A stretch of 64,000 nucleotides of DNA, from assembly GCA_015232555.1 (NCBI GenBank), contig JADFZJ010000011.1, positions 1 to 64,000 on the forward strand. The letters run 5' to 3'. A program made the translations under genes and the position numbers. Origin of the DNA: Desulfamplus sp. (GTDB lineage Bacteria; Desulfobacterota; Desulfobacteria; Desulfobacterales; Desulfobacteraceae). Every line of letters begins with the position of its first letter. The first letter of the stretch is position 1. Below are positions 44,398 to 53,516 of this stretch, piece after piece. The notes beneath the pieces were generated by a model, which did no database searches, had not been told where the DNA came from, and saw only the letters and a program-made list of their open reading frames with translations.

Positions 44398-45576
44398 ATG
44401 AAAAAAAGGTTAAAAATTTTAGTTCCATTGATTCTTCTGATTACAGCGGGAATTTTTGTTTATAACCGTTTTAATCAACAAAGAGAGAGCGGGCAACTTA
44501 TGGTCTCTGGCAACATCGAAGTGACAGAGACAAATTTAAGTTTCAGGATTCCAGGAGTTCTTGCAGAGCGTTTTGTTGATGAGGGTGATAGCGTAAAAAA
44601 AGGTCAGATGGTTGCAAAACTTGAGAGCAAAGATCAGGAGATTGTCTTTTCAAAAGCTAAAGCAACCCTTGATAACGCAAAGGCAGTGCTTGCAGAGCTT
44701 CAATCTGGAAGCCGTTCTGAAGAGGTTGAGATTTCCCATGCCCGACTCATGCAGGCAACTTATTATCTTACTAATCTAAAAAAAGGTAGCCGTTCACAAG
44801 AGGTTGAGAGTGCAAAAGCAGAGCTTGACAGTGCTCTATCTGCCGCAAAAACAGCATCCGTGCAGCTTGGTCAGGCAAAGTCAGATTTTAACAGATACGA
44901 GACTCTTTATAGAAATAACGGCGTAAGTCAGCGTGATTATGAGCATTTCAAAACCCAGCATGAGACCGCAAAAAACAGGATACTTGAGACAGATGCAAGG
45001 GTAAAAAGTTCACGCCAAAATTTGAGCCTTCGCCTCGAAGGAACACGAGAAGATGAGATAAAAAGGGCTCTGGCAGCTCTTAAACAGGCAGAAGCAGAAT
45101 ATGAGCTTGTAAAAGCAGGTACCAGAAAAGAGCGTATAGATCAGGCAAAAGCACAGGTAAAGATTGTTGAGGAGAGTTTAAATCAGGCACAACAGCAGCT
45201 TCTCTATACAGAAATTGTATCTCCAGTTGACGGGACTGTGTTGAACAAATCGGCAGAGCAAGGAGAGTATCTTAACCCTGCCTCGCCAGTTGTTGCAATT
45301 GGAGATATAGAGCACCCTTGGCTTAGGGCATACATAAATGAACTTGATATTGGAAAAATAGCTCTTAAAGGAAAAATGGTTGTAACAACAGATGCCTTTC
45401 CTGAAAAAAAGTTTGAGGGAACTGTCAGATTTATAAGCAGTGAGGCAGAGTTCACCCCAAAAGCTGTTCAGACATTTGAGGAGCGGGTAAGGCTTATGTA
45501 CAGAATCAGGATTGACGTTGATAATCCTGAGTTTCTTTTAAAACCCGGAATGCCAGCAGATGCGGTTATCCCATGA
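44398..45576 (+). CDS. HlyD-family periplasmic adaptor (YbhG-like)
   Basis: A 392-residue membrane fusion protein. An N-terminal anchor (LVPLILLITAGIFVY) precedes the lipoyl half (RIPGVLAERFVDEGDSVKKG), a long alpha-helical hairpin with repeated AGTRxxxI-type blocks (GSRSEEVE, GSRSQEVE, GTREDEI, GTRKERID), then TEIVSPVDGTVLNKSAEQGEY and a beta-barrel. It links an inner-membrane exporter to an outer-membrane channel. It is preceded by TTAAGGAGCG. It overlaps the permease by four bases (ATGA). Confidence 0.93.
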   Translation: MKKRLKILVPLILLITAGIFVYNRFNQQRESGQLMVSGNIEVTETNLSFRIPGVLAERFVDEGDSVKKGQMVAKLESKDQEIVFSKAKATLDNAKAVLAELQSGSRSEEVEISHARLMQATYYLTNLKKGSRSQEVESAKAELDSALSAAKTASVQLGQAKSDFNRYETLYRNNGVSQRDYEHFKTQHETAKNRILETDARVKSSRQNLSLRLEGTREDEIKRALAALKQAEAEYELVKAGTRKERIDQAKAQVKIVEESLNQAQQQLLYTEIVSPVDGTVLNKSAEQGEYLNPASPVVAIGDIEHPWLRAYINELDIGKIALKGKMVVTTDAFPEKKFEGTVRFISSEAEFTPKAVQTFEERVRLMYRIRIDVDNPEFLLKPGMPADAVIP

Positions 45577-46706
45577 ACATCAGGAGATTAAATGCAGTTG
45601 CAAAAAAAGAGTTTATCCACGTTGTTCGTGACTGGAGAAGCCTTTTTCTTGCCCTTGCCATTCCAATTATCCTGATTCTTCTTTACGGATACGCCCTCAC
45701 ATTGGATTTAAGGCATGTTCCAACTGTAATATGGGATCAATCTAAAAGTAATGTGAGCAGAGATCTGTTAAGCCTTTTTCACGGTTCTCCCTATTTCGAT
45801 GTAAAAGGATACCATAACAGCTACCGTGAACTTCAATTAGAGTTGAACAGAGGCAGGGCAATGATAGCCGTTGTTATCCCCTCTGATTTTGCAGACAAGG
45901 TGAAGTCTGGCAGAAAGACTGAAATTCAGGTTATAGGGGATGGCAGCGATGCCAACACGTCACGCCTTGCAATGGGTTATGCCTCAACTGTCGGGCAGAT
46001 TTTTGCATTAAATGTAGTGGCAAGAGAGATGGAATTGCAGGGAAAAGAGGGGTTTGAACAGCCTGTGGAGTTAGTTCAACGGTCATGGTATAACCCTGAA
46101 CTGAGAAGTCAGAATGTGCTTGTACCCGGAATAATTGCACTTGTAATGATTGTTGTAGCAGCAATGCTCACAAGTGTTACCATTGCACGGGAATGGGAAA
46201 CTGGAACAATGGAGCAGTTGATAAGCACACCGCTCAGAGGTCCTGAACTTATAATCGGCAAGGTTATTCCCTATTTTATTATCGGTATGGCAGATGTTGC
46301 TATTGCCGTTGCTGTTGGCAAATGGATTTTTAATGTCTCGATTGTTGGCAATGCAGGACTTCTGTTTGCCATGTCTGCCCTTTTTCTTACTGGTGCTCTC
46401 TTTTTTGGAATGACCTTAAGCATCACTTTTAAATCTCAGGTTTTGGCAAGCCAGATCGCAATCGTGGCAGGATTTATGCCGACCCTTATCCTGAGTGGCT
46501 TTGTATTTGCCATTGAAAATATGCCCATTCCCATTCAGTTAATAACTTTTATTGTTCCAGCAAGATATTTTATCGCCATTTTGCGGGGAATCTACCTTAA
46601 AGGAATCGGACTTGAGATTTTGTGGATTGATGCTCTGTTTTTAGGTGTCTATACCCTTATCATGATAGTTCGGGCACACAAAAAATTTAGATTTAAATTA
46701 GAGTAG
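45573..46706 (+). CDS. ABC-2 type permease (YbhS/YbhR-like)
   Basis: A 377-residue exporter membrane subunit. An N-terminal span (LFLALAIPIILILLYGYAL) is followed by a large periplasmic loop and a C-terminal block of five spans, with the ABC-2 motif REWETGTMEQLISTPLRGPELIIGK. Its usual operon has one ATPase and two such permeases. Here only one permease is present, and the next gene is on the opposite strand, so the ATPase must be encoded elsewhere or the operon has been shortened. Confidence 0.92.
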   Translation: MNIRRLNAVAKKEFIHVVRDWRSLFLALAIPIILILLYGYALTLDLRHVPTVIWDQSKSNVSRDLLSLFHGSPYFDVKGYHNSYRELQLELNRGRAMIAVVIPSDFADKVKSGRKTEIQVIGDGSDANTSRLAMGYASTVGQIFALNVVAREMELQGKEGFEQPVELVQRSWYNPELRSQNVLVPGIIALVMIVVAAMLTSVTIAREWETGTMEQLISTPLRGPELIIGKVIPYFIIGMADVAIAVAVGKWIFNVSIVGNAGLLFAMSALFLTGALFFGMTLSITFKSQVLASQIAIVAGFMPTLILSGFVFAIENMPIPIQLITFIVPARYFIAILRGIYLKGIGLEILWIDALFLGVYTLIMIVRAHKKFRFKLE

Positions 46707-46724
46707 AATTGCACTATTTTTACT

Positions 46725-48407
46725 TTACGCGTATAAATCTGATTTTCTGATTCCTAACCTTCTCATTCTGGATGCGAAAGTTGAACGGTTTAGTCCTGAT
46801 GCTTTGGCAGCCCATGTAACATTCCAGTTATTTTTTTTAAGAAGAAATCTGATATAATTCTCTTCAAGCTCATCCCATGTCTGATTGCCAAAATCGATCT
46901 TATATCTTGAATTGGTATCAATTTGATTAGATATTCTAATTTGGTTATTCATGGTTTGATTTTGTTCTATTTGACTCTGGCGGATTGGATAATTTACATT
47001 ATAACCCGTTGAACATTTACTAAACTCTTCGTGAATTACTGTTTGAAAAAAGTGGTTAGGAATCAAATCAGCACCAATATATTCACTCTCAGTCCCATCG
47101 TCTGTAACCACCATAATGTATCGGATAAGATTTTCAAGTTCTCTTATATTGCCGGGCCATGACCATGATATAAGTTTTTGCATGGCATCTGGCTTAAGTT
47201 TTTTCTCCTGTACTCCTGTTTTAAGGCTTTCACTCTTGAAAAAATAACGTATCAACAGAGGAATATCCTCTCTTCGCTCTCTGAGAGGCGGAAGTTCTAT
47301 TGGGAGCACAGACAGACGATAAAAGAGATCCTGACGAAATCTGTTCTCTACAACCATCTGTTTTATATCACGGTTTGTAGCCGAGATAATTCTTACATTT
47401 ACATGCGTAACTTCATTTGAACCCAGTGGTTTAACCTCGTTGTTCTGTAATACCCTTAAAATTGCAGCTTGAATATTAAAGGGCATGTCTCCTATCTCAT
47501 CTAAAAAGACAGTTCCGCCTTCAGCCGCTTCAAACAGCCCCTTTCTATCCTTGACAGCTCCAGAAAATGCTCCTTTTTTATAGCCAAACAGTTCGCTTTC
47601 TAAAAGAGATTCAGGTATTGCACTGCAATTTTGAACTAAAAAAGGTTTATCTCTTCGAGAACCCAACCTGTGTATCTCCTGTGCCACAAGCTCTTTTCCT
47701 GTTCCGCTCTCTCCAGTAATAAGAACATGAAAATCAGAGGCAGCATAACTTTTTACAAGATTCATACATGCCTGAAATTTTTTACTCTGCCCAACGATCG
47801 TAGTTGTGCCTGCTCTGAGTTTCTGGAGAGTTACCTTAAGAGATTCTGTCTCTTGAACCTTCTGGCTGTATATTACTGCATTGCTTAGAGCAACAGAACC
47901 TATATCAACAAGGTTTTGGAGGTAGTTTAAGTATTTTTCATCTAAATTTACACAGCTTTTTTCAGGGGTGGTATCAATTATCTGGACTGCACCATAGACT
48001 GTTTTATTAACTTTGTCATAAGTTGTTTTATTATCATAACCTGTTGTATCATTTAAAAAAAGCGGAAAACAGAGGATTAGGCTGCTTTTAACGGCAATAT
48101 TGTCTTCAAGCTCTTTGTAGTGGCGGGCATCGCTTTGAGTATCTGCAACTGTCCGCCTTCCATTTTCAATCACCCAGCCTACAATACTTTTTTGCCGCTC
48201 ATCAATATCAATACCGATAATGCTTTCACTCTCAGTTCCAGCAGCTTCAATACAGTGATAGCTCTTATTTTTTTTTATCCAGATAGAGCCTCTCTCAACA
48301 TTTTGAAGTTTCAACAGAGCCAGGAGAAATTTTTTCTGAAGTATAGCTGGATCAAGCTCTCCTGCAAAAGACTTAAAAAGGTCAAAAGATGATTTTATCA
48401 AGCTCAC
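46725..48407 (-). CDS. sigma-54-dependent activator with GAF domain
   Basis: A 560-residue enhancer-binding protein. A GAF sensor (about 20-185, SIVGWVIENGRRTVADTQSD) precedes the AAA+ core: Walker A GESGTGKE, Walker B GTVFLDEIGD, and sigma-54 contact loop GAFSGA (Ser in place of the common Thr). A Fis-type HTH lies at about 515-556 (WNVTWAAKASGLNRSTFASR). Between core and HTH lies a Gln/Asn-rich insertion of about 50 residues (IEQNQTMNNQIRISNQID). The target genes are not evident; it is convergent with the efflux operon. Its input is probably a small ligand. Confidence 0.93.
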   Translation of the reverse strand: MSLIKSSFDLFKSFAGELDPAILQKKFLLALLKLQNVERGSIWIKKNKSYHCIEAAGTESESIIGIDIDERQKSIVGWVIENGRRTVADTQSDARHYKELEDNIAVKSSLILCFPLFLNDTTGYDNKTTYDKVNKTVYGAVQIIDTTPEKSCVNLDEKYLNYLQNLVDIGSVALSNAVIYSQKVQETESLKVTLQKLRAGTTTIVGQSKKFQACMNLVKSYAASDFHVLITGESGTGKELVAQEIHRLGSRRDKPFLVQNCSAIPESLLESELFGYKKGAFSGAVKDRKGLFEAAEGGTVFLDEIGDMPFNIQAAILRVLQNNEVKPLGSNEVTHVNVRIISATNRDIKQMVVENRFRQDLFYRLSVLPIELPPLRERREDIPLLIRYFFKSESLKTGVQEKKLKPDAMQKLISWSWPGNIRELENLIRYIMVVTDDGTESEYIGADLIPNHFFQTVIHEEFSKCSTGYNVNYPIRQSQIEQNQTMNNQIRISNQIDTNSRYKIDFGNQTWDELEENYIRFLLKKNNWNVTWAAKASGLNRSTFASRMRRLGIRKSDLYA

Positions 48408-48469
48408 GGCTTGCTCCTAATTTTCTACATATTATCTGATTTTAAAGCTGCCAAAGCTGCCTTTTGCAA

Positions 48470-50725
48470 TTACACAGAGGACTTTTTCAGCCACCTGCTG
48501 TATCTGCACATACCAGAAAGTGCTTTTACGGCTCTTTCTGGTGATGGAAAGAAAAGTCCGCTGTATTTGCAGCCATTCTCACGATAAAGGGTTCTGCTTC
48601 TGCTGTCAGTTAAAAGACTTACACCTAAAACAGGCTTGCCGTATTTTTCTGTCAGTCTAATAACATAAGAGATATATTCATTTTCAAATTCTATCAACAT
48701 TTTTTTCATGGGTTCAAGACTCTCTTTAGAGTGGACAGGATCAACCTTTGCGATTGAATCAACCATCTTTTCCACAAAAATCCTCTTTCCATGAATTCCA
48801 AGATGTATAACAGCATCGCAGCCGTCCCATTTTAAAAGCTCTTCAAGTGCTACCTTAGGAATATTGGGGTCGTTCTCTCCTACTATGTCCACAGGATTTG
48901 CATGACTCCAGTAATCTGGCAGCAGAGGATTTAGGTTTTTTATAATTTCAGGCGAGAGCTGTGGAACCTCAATGTTGTGTTCAGCACATAAATCTGCTGT
49001 AACAACCCCCCATCCTCCCCCAAGGGTCATAATAGCAACTCTGTTTCCTTTAGGCAGAGGCATTGAGGAGAAAACCGCAGACATGTCAAGAAGGTCCATC
49101 GGCTGTTTAACCTCAATTATACCAGCCTGTCTAAACGCCGCAGACGTAACCTTTGAGTTAGAAGCAAGAGCACCTGTATGGCTTGCAGCAGCTTTGCCCC
49201 CTATCTCTGTTCGTCCGCCGCTTAACACAATAACAGGTTTCTTTTCTGATACTTTTTTGGCACTTTCAAAGAAACGTCTGCCATTTTTCACACTCTCAAT
49301 GTAGAGAACTGCTGATTCTGTCTTTTCATCAATCTCAAAAAGCTCCATATAATCTTCAATAGTAACCATAGCCTCATTACCAGAACCTGAAAATATCCTG
49401 ATTCCTATTCCCTGCTGTTCAGAAAAAGCAAGAAGCTGAGTTCCTAAGTTGCCTGATTGACACACTAAAGCAGTTGAGCCGGGCAGAGGGTGAACATGGG
49501 CACCGCTGCAAGCAAAATCAATATGAGGATTGCATATACCCATTGTATTTGGACCAAGAATAATAATTCCCGATTCAGCAGCTTTTGCCACAACCTCTTG
49601 CTCAAGTTTTTTACCCTCCTCCCCAGTCTCTGAAAAACCTGATGTTATAAGAAGCATACCTTTTGTATTTTTGGCTTTAAGCTGCGGAATAAGATCAAGA
49701 ACTTTATTTGCAGGAAGAGTTACAACAGCAAGATCAATATCAGATTCAATATCGTTAATTGATTGGTAAACATGCCTGCCGACTATTGTTCCTCCTTTTG
49801 GGTTCACCAGATAGATACTGCCTTTATATTTTCCGCTCAATGCGTTTGTTAAAAGCATGTGTCCCCATTTGCCTAAAGTTCCTGAAGCACCCACAAAAGC
49901 AACAGTTTTTGGGTAAAAAAGAGATGCAAGCTGCAATTTATCAACATAAGGTCTTGTATCAGCTTCCTTTTTTTCACTCCCTTTTACTATAAGTGCATCA
50001 ACAGCTATAAGTTCGCCATCTGATGTTACAATAAGAGGATTTATATCAACCTCTTTAATTTCAGGAGATTGCAAAGCAAGGTTTGATAAGCCTGATAAAA
50101 CAGCTTTTATCTGATTCTTATCAACTGCCTTTTCGCCTCTAAAATTTCCAAGCATGGCTTTAGCTGAAATTTCGTTGAGCATCTCCTCTATATCCCAATC
50201 GCTCAAAGGTGCAAGCCTGAAAGATACATCGTGCAGAGCTTCGGTAAATATTCCGCCGAGACCAAACATGATTACAGTACCATATTGAGGATCACGAAAC
50301 ATGCCTGCAACAAGCTCTCTTTTTCCTTTAATCATTGGCTGAATTAAAATTCCCTCAAGCTCTTTTCCGCCCTTCTCAATAATAGAGTTTACAGCTTTTT
50401 TAAGAGAATCGTTATCTGCTATCCCGACATGCACAAGCCCCATCTCGCTCTTATGGGCAAACTTGGTGCCAATGCCTTTGACTACCAACTGTTTTGAAGG
50501 TTCCAAACAAAACCCAAAAGTGGCTGCCGCATCTAATGCTTCTTTCAAAAGATTATCTTGTGTCACAATTTGATGCTCTGTAAGAGTAGATACCCGTATT
50601 TCATTTACTACTGGAATGCCGTACTGTTTTAAAATTACTTTTGCTTCATCTTCACAAAGAGTCTGATCAAATGAGTTCTTATTTTGCCCTATGCCTATTA
50701 CTGACTGATTTGCTGCTTGATTCAT
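48470..50725 (-). CDS. ADP-forming acyl-CoA synthetase, fused subunits
   Basis: 751 residues. An ATP-grasp domain comes first (beta part, about 20-255; GIGTKFAHKSEMGLVHVG, MFGLGGIFTEALHD). The CoA-binding and ligase domains follow (alpha part; FVGASGTLGKWG, GPNTMGICN, CQSGNLGTQL, phospho-His in AASHTGALA). This reversed beta-alpha order is seen in one branch of the NDP-forming family. It interconverts acyl-CoA plus ADP and acid plus ATP, so it can conserve energy from acyl-CoA or activate acids. Its start overlaps the stop of the TetR gene upstream, implying joint translation. No acetyltransferase domain is present. Confidence 0.92.
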   Translation of the reverse strand: MNQAANQSVIGIGQNKNSFDQTLCEDEAKVILKQYGIPVVNEIRVSTLTEHQIVTQDNLLKEALDAAATFGFCLEPSKQLVVKGIGTKFAHKSEMGLVHVGIADNDSLKKAVNSIIEKGGKELEGILIQPMIKGKRELVAGMFRDPQYGTVIMFGLGGIFTEALHDVSFRLAPLSDWDIEEMLNEISAKAMLGNFRGEKAVDKNQIKAVLSGLSNLALQSPEIKEVDINPLIVTSDGELIAVDALIVKGSEKKEADTRPYVDKLQLASLFYPKTVAFVGASGTLGKWGHMLLTNALSGKYKGSIYLVNPKGGTIVGRHVYQSINDIESDIDLAVVTLPANKVLDLIPQLKAKNTKGMLLITSGFSETGEEGKKLEQEVVAKAAESGIIILGPNTMGICNPHIDFACSGAHVHPLPGSTALVCQSGNLGTQLLAFSEQQGIGIRIFSGSGNEAMVTIEDYMELFEIDEKTESAVLYIESVKNGRRFFESAKKVSEKKPVIVLSGGRTEIGGKAAASHTGALASNSKVTSAAFRQAGIIEVKQPMDLLDMSAVFSSMPLPKGNRVAIMTLGGGWGVVTADLCAEHNIEVPQLSPEIIKNLNPLLPDYWSHANPVDIVGENDPNIPKVALEELLKWDGCDAVIHLGIHGKRIFVEKMVDSIAKVDPVHSKESLEPMKKMLIEFENEYISYVIRLTEKYGKPVLGVSLLTDSRSRTLYRENGCKYSGLFFPSPERAVKALSGMCRYSRWLKKSSV

Positions 50726-51336
50726 TTTTGCACTCCTTTGAATATAATGTTACAGATATTTTCTGATACCTTATCGATATCTAATTCCTTACCAAAAATG
50801 ACCTCTCCTAAACAGGCGTGTTCAATTGAACCTAATATCACCTGCCGCAGAGCATGTGGGTCAACATCCTCTCTTATCTCGCCTGCATCTATACCTTGGC
50901 TGATAATATCCAAAATAGTTCTGGAGTATATTTTCACCATATCATAAGCATCGCTTTCAAAGTAGTTTGAGGAGTTTCTAACCTCAAGAAGAAGAATTCG
51001 TGCAAATACACGGTTTACAGCATAACTTTTTAGAGAGGTTTTTATTATGATTCTAAGTTTATCAACACTCGCTGTCTGGGCTGCAATTTTTCTTGTAATG
51101 TAGTGCTGAAATGTCTGAAAGTGTCCGTTTAAAACCTGATAGAGCAGGTCTTTTTTATCTTTAAAATATTTATATATCAACCCCTCTGTAACTCCTGCGG
51201 TTGCAGCAATATCAGCAGTGGTGATAGAGTGAAAATCCTTTTCTCTCATAAGCTCAGAAAGGGCATTCATTATCTTTATCTTACCGGGTGGAAAACTTTT
51301 TTCAGGTAAACAGACTTTTTTCTGTTCTAATTCCAT
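50722..51336 (-). CDS. TetR-family repressor of the ADP-forming acyl-CoA synthetase
   Basis: 204 residues. HTH TADIAATAGVTEGLIYKYFK at the N-terminus and a C-terminal domain of the fatty-acid/acyl-CoA-responsive type. The last bases overlap the synthetase start. Two 19-bp palindromes at 51359-51400 overlie its promoter, so it probably represses its own operon, with an acyl-CoA or fatty acid as the inducer; the ligand is inferred. Confidence 0.9.
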   Translation of the reverse strand: MELEQKKVCLPEKSFPPGKIKIMNALSELMREKDFHSITTADIAATAGVTEGLIYKYFKDKKDLLYQVLNGHFQTFQHYITRKIAAQTASVDKLRIIIKTSLKSYAVNRVFARILLLEVRNSSNYFESDAYDMVKIYSRTILDIISQGIDAGEIREDVDPHALRQVILGSIEHACLGEVIFGKELDIDKVSENICNIIFKGVQK

Positions 51337-51358
51337 AAAATATCGTTCCTATTATTTA

Positions 51359-51400
51359 GTGAGTAAAATTTACTTACTTTAGTGAGTAATGTTTACTTAC
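51359..51400. promoter_or_regulatory. tandem TetR operators
   Basis: GTGAGTAAAATTTACTTAC (51359-51377) and GTGAGTAATGTTTACTTAC (51382-51400) are 19-bp imperfect palindromes spaced 23 bases apart, start to start. The second overlaps the predicted -10 of the TetR promoter. Confidence 0.7.
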
Positions 51401-51418
51401 CAATTTTAAATAAGTCAA
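51390..51418 (-). promoter_or_regulatory. promoter of the TetR-synthetase operon
   Basis: Minus strand TTGACT (51418-51413), 17 bases, TAAACA (51395-51390). Overlap with the operator explains repression. Confidence 0.5.
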
Positions 51419-51601
51419 GAAAATTTAAGCATTATATAATTTTAAGGTGGTATAATTATAAGAGAATGGATAGTGTAAGAACGATGTCTCAGGAGGTTGA
51501 GGGAATGAAATAGAGCGTTATGCCTCTAAAGTAGAGTGCCTCTGCTCTCTCTAAGCTGTCAGCAGAACTTGAGGAGTCAATTAAGAAATTCAAGATATAA
51601 A

Positions 51602-51669
51602 GGTAAAATTATCTTCAGTTATTTAAGCGGGCAGATAAAATGCAGCTTTTCTGCCCGCTGCATTTTACC
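51602..51669 (-). terminator. hairpin after the SDR gene
   Basis: AGCGGGCAGA (51626-51635) pairs with TCTGCCCGCT (51650-51659), and an outer GGTAAAAT/ATTTTACC pair extends it. It lies 35 bases past the SDR stop and likely ends the acyl-CoA operon. Confidence 0.6.
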
Positions 51670-51702
51670 TATTATATCTATCAATTATGATAAAATATAA
51701 CT

Positions 51703-52461
51703 TTAACTCAACATACCACCATCACAGGTAAGACAGATGCCTGTAGTATAAGATGCAGCATCAGAGACAAGATACAATACTGCTGGTGCCATCTCTTCAG
51801 GTCTTGCAATACGTCCCATTGGAATCTGTGGGAGTATCAGATTTTTTATATCTTCATTTTTAGTAATTGCACTTGCAAATTTGGTGTCAGTAAGCCCGGG
51901 CAATAGTGCATTTACTCTGATGTTGTGAGGTGCAAGTTCTCTTGAATATGCACGGGTCATGGTGATAAGACCAGCTTTGGTAATTGAGTATATCCCCTGA
52001 AAAAGCGAAGGCTGCACGCCATTAATAGAGGAGACATTTACAATAGAACCCCCTCCATTTTTCTTCATCAGCTTTGCAGCATATTGAATCATAAAAAACG
52101 GACCTTTTAAATTTACATCATTTGTCTTATCCCAAGCCCGCTCTTCAGCGTTTATCATCTCTCCGAAATATGGATTAGCTGCTGCGTTGTTGATCAAAAT
52201 ATCAAGCTTTCCATATTTTTCTTCAACATGAGCCATCAGCTCTTTAATCTGCTCAATATCTCCCATGTTGCAAGCAATAGATACAGCTTCTCCTCCTTTT
52301 GATTTAATATAATTCTCTACAACTTCAAGGTCTTGAGCTTTTCTGCTCACAAGAATACAAAAAGCTCCCTGCTGTGCTAAAAGATGAGCAATTGCCTCTC
52401 CAATTCCGCGGCTTGCACCTGTAATAAGTGCTGTTCTTCCTTTAAGTGAAAACATCTCCAT
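51703..52461 (-). CDS. short-chain dehydrogenase/reductase
   Basis: A 252-residue classical SDR with cofactor motif TGASRGIGEAIAHLL, NNAAANP, catalytic Ser in VNVSSINGV and YSITK (Tyr-x3-Lys), and the C-terminal PEEMAPAVLYLVSDAASYTTG block. Such enzymes oxidise or reduce a hydroxyl/keto group, here likely on an acyl-CoA. It ends the five-gene acyl-CoA operon and starts 16 bases after the 3-hydroxyacyl-CoA dehydrogenase. In levulinate-type operons an SDR (LvaD) has a comparable place. Confidence 0.92.
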   Translation of the reverse strand: MEMFSLKGRTALITGASRGIGEAIAHLLAQQGAFCILVSRKAQDLEVVENYIKSKGGEAVSIACNMGDIEQIKELMAHVEEKYGKLDILINNAAANPYFGEMINAEERAWDKTNDVNLKGPFFMIQYAAKLMKKNGGGSIVNVSSINGVQPSLFQGIYSITKAGLITMTRAYSRELAPHNIRVNALLPGLTDTKFASAITKNEDIKNLILPQIPMGRIARPEEMAPAVLYLVSDAASYTTGICLTCDGGMLS

Positions 52462-52477
52462 ATTGTTTATCTCCTAA

Positions 52478-53386
52478 TCAATTTTTTGGTTCAAGAAAAT
52501 CTTTTTTTGAATATGATGGATTTGGATAGTCGTAAAAACCTTTGCCAGTTTTAATTCCAAGCCTTCCTTGATCTACATACTCTTTTAAAAATGCAGCATT
52601 TGCAAGTGCCTTCTTATCCTGCCGTTTTTGTGCCCAGAAGTTTGTAACTTTCCACACTGTATCAATACCAATGCTGTCCATAGTGCCGAAAGGTCCAAGC
52701 GGAGTGTGTAAAATTCCCATCCATGAACGATCAATATCCTCTATTGAGGCAATTTTTCTTACAGCAAGAGCCAATGCAGCTTCCATATATGCCATGAGCA
52801 TATTATTAAAAACATATCCATTATTCTCTGTATGCAGCATGATTGGGATCTGTCCAATTTTACCTGCAAAATCTTTAACTATTTCAACAGTTTCAGCAGA
52901 TGTACCAGGGTGAGGCATTACATCAACAATCTTTGTCATTGAAATATCGTGGAAATGAAATGCACAGAATTTTTCAGGTCTTCCTACATACTCAGCAAAC
53001 ATAGAAGGAAGAAGCGTTGAGGTGTTTGTTGTAAATACAGCCTCTGGTTTGCAAAGTTCATGGAACATGCCAAAAATCCGACCTTTAAGTGCAGGGTCTT
53101 CAGGCACTGATTCTATAATAAAATCAACATTATCTGCTGCTTTTTCTGGTTTGTCTGTAAGAGATATCCTCGTAAGTGCTGCCGTTCCCGCCGTTTCCGT
53201 GCATTGCCCTGATTTTACAAGCCGTATGCTGTTTTTCTTAAGCCGTTCAAACCCTTTTTCTAAAATCTCCATTGATATATCATACATCACAACATCATAT
53301 CCATGAATGGCACAAATAAGGGCTGTCTGCTGCCCCATTGTACCTCCGCCGATAATCAATACTTTTTTTATATCTTCTACTTTCAA
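52478..53386 (-). CDS. 3-hydroxyacyl-CoA dehydrogenase
   Basis: About 302 residues, single-function NAD enzyme. Rossmann motif VLIIGGGTMGQQTALICAIHG, catalytic His region CAFHFHDISMTKIVDVMPH, and FVNNML-like NGYVFNNMLMAYMEAAL are present. It oxidises L-3-hydroxyacyl-CoA to 3-ketoacyl-CoA. The TTG at 53386 is chosen as start because AAGGAG is six bases upstream; a start at 53419 would place the ribosome site inside the gene. A fused enoyl-CoA hydratase is absent, as in short-chain HBD-type enzymes. Confidence 0.93.
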   Translation of the reverse strand: MKVEDIKKVLIIGGGTMGQQTALICAIHGYDVVMYDISMEILEKGFERLKKNSIRLVKSGQCTETAGTAALTRISLTDKPEKAADNVDFIIESVPEDPALKGRIFGMFHELCKPEAVFTTNTSTLLPSMFAEYVGRPEKFCAFHFHDISMTKIVDVMPHPGTSAETVEIVKDFAGKIGQIPIMLHTENNGYVFNNMLMAYMEAALALAVRKIASIEDIDRSWMGILHTPLGPFGTMDSIGIDTVWKVTNFWAQKRQDKKALANAAFLKEYVDQGRLGIKTGKGFYDYPNPSYSKKDFLEPKN

Positions 53387-53516
53387 ATTATGCTCCTTAT
53401 AATATTTAAAAAATAACAATTCTTGTAAAGAATTTATGCTCTTCGTTTCTTTAGCAATCAGGTTTTTATATATGGCTGAACGGTTTCTAAATTCGGAATA
53501 AATTGATAATGTTTTT

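Larger units (their letters stand above)
51337..51702. other. regulatory intergenic region (366 bp)
   Basis: It holds the tandem TetR-type palindromes and a minus-strand promoter near 51390-51418. A long hairpin at 51602-51669 follows the SDR gene. The remainder (about 51420-51600) shows no gene. Confidence 0.6.

Noticed and set aside
44700-45150. Repeat array in the HlyD gene (GSR/GTR blocks)
   Set aside because: These are the normal periodic helices of YbhG-type adaptors, not a recent DNA repeat.
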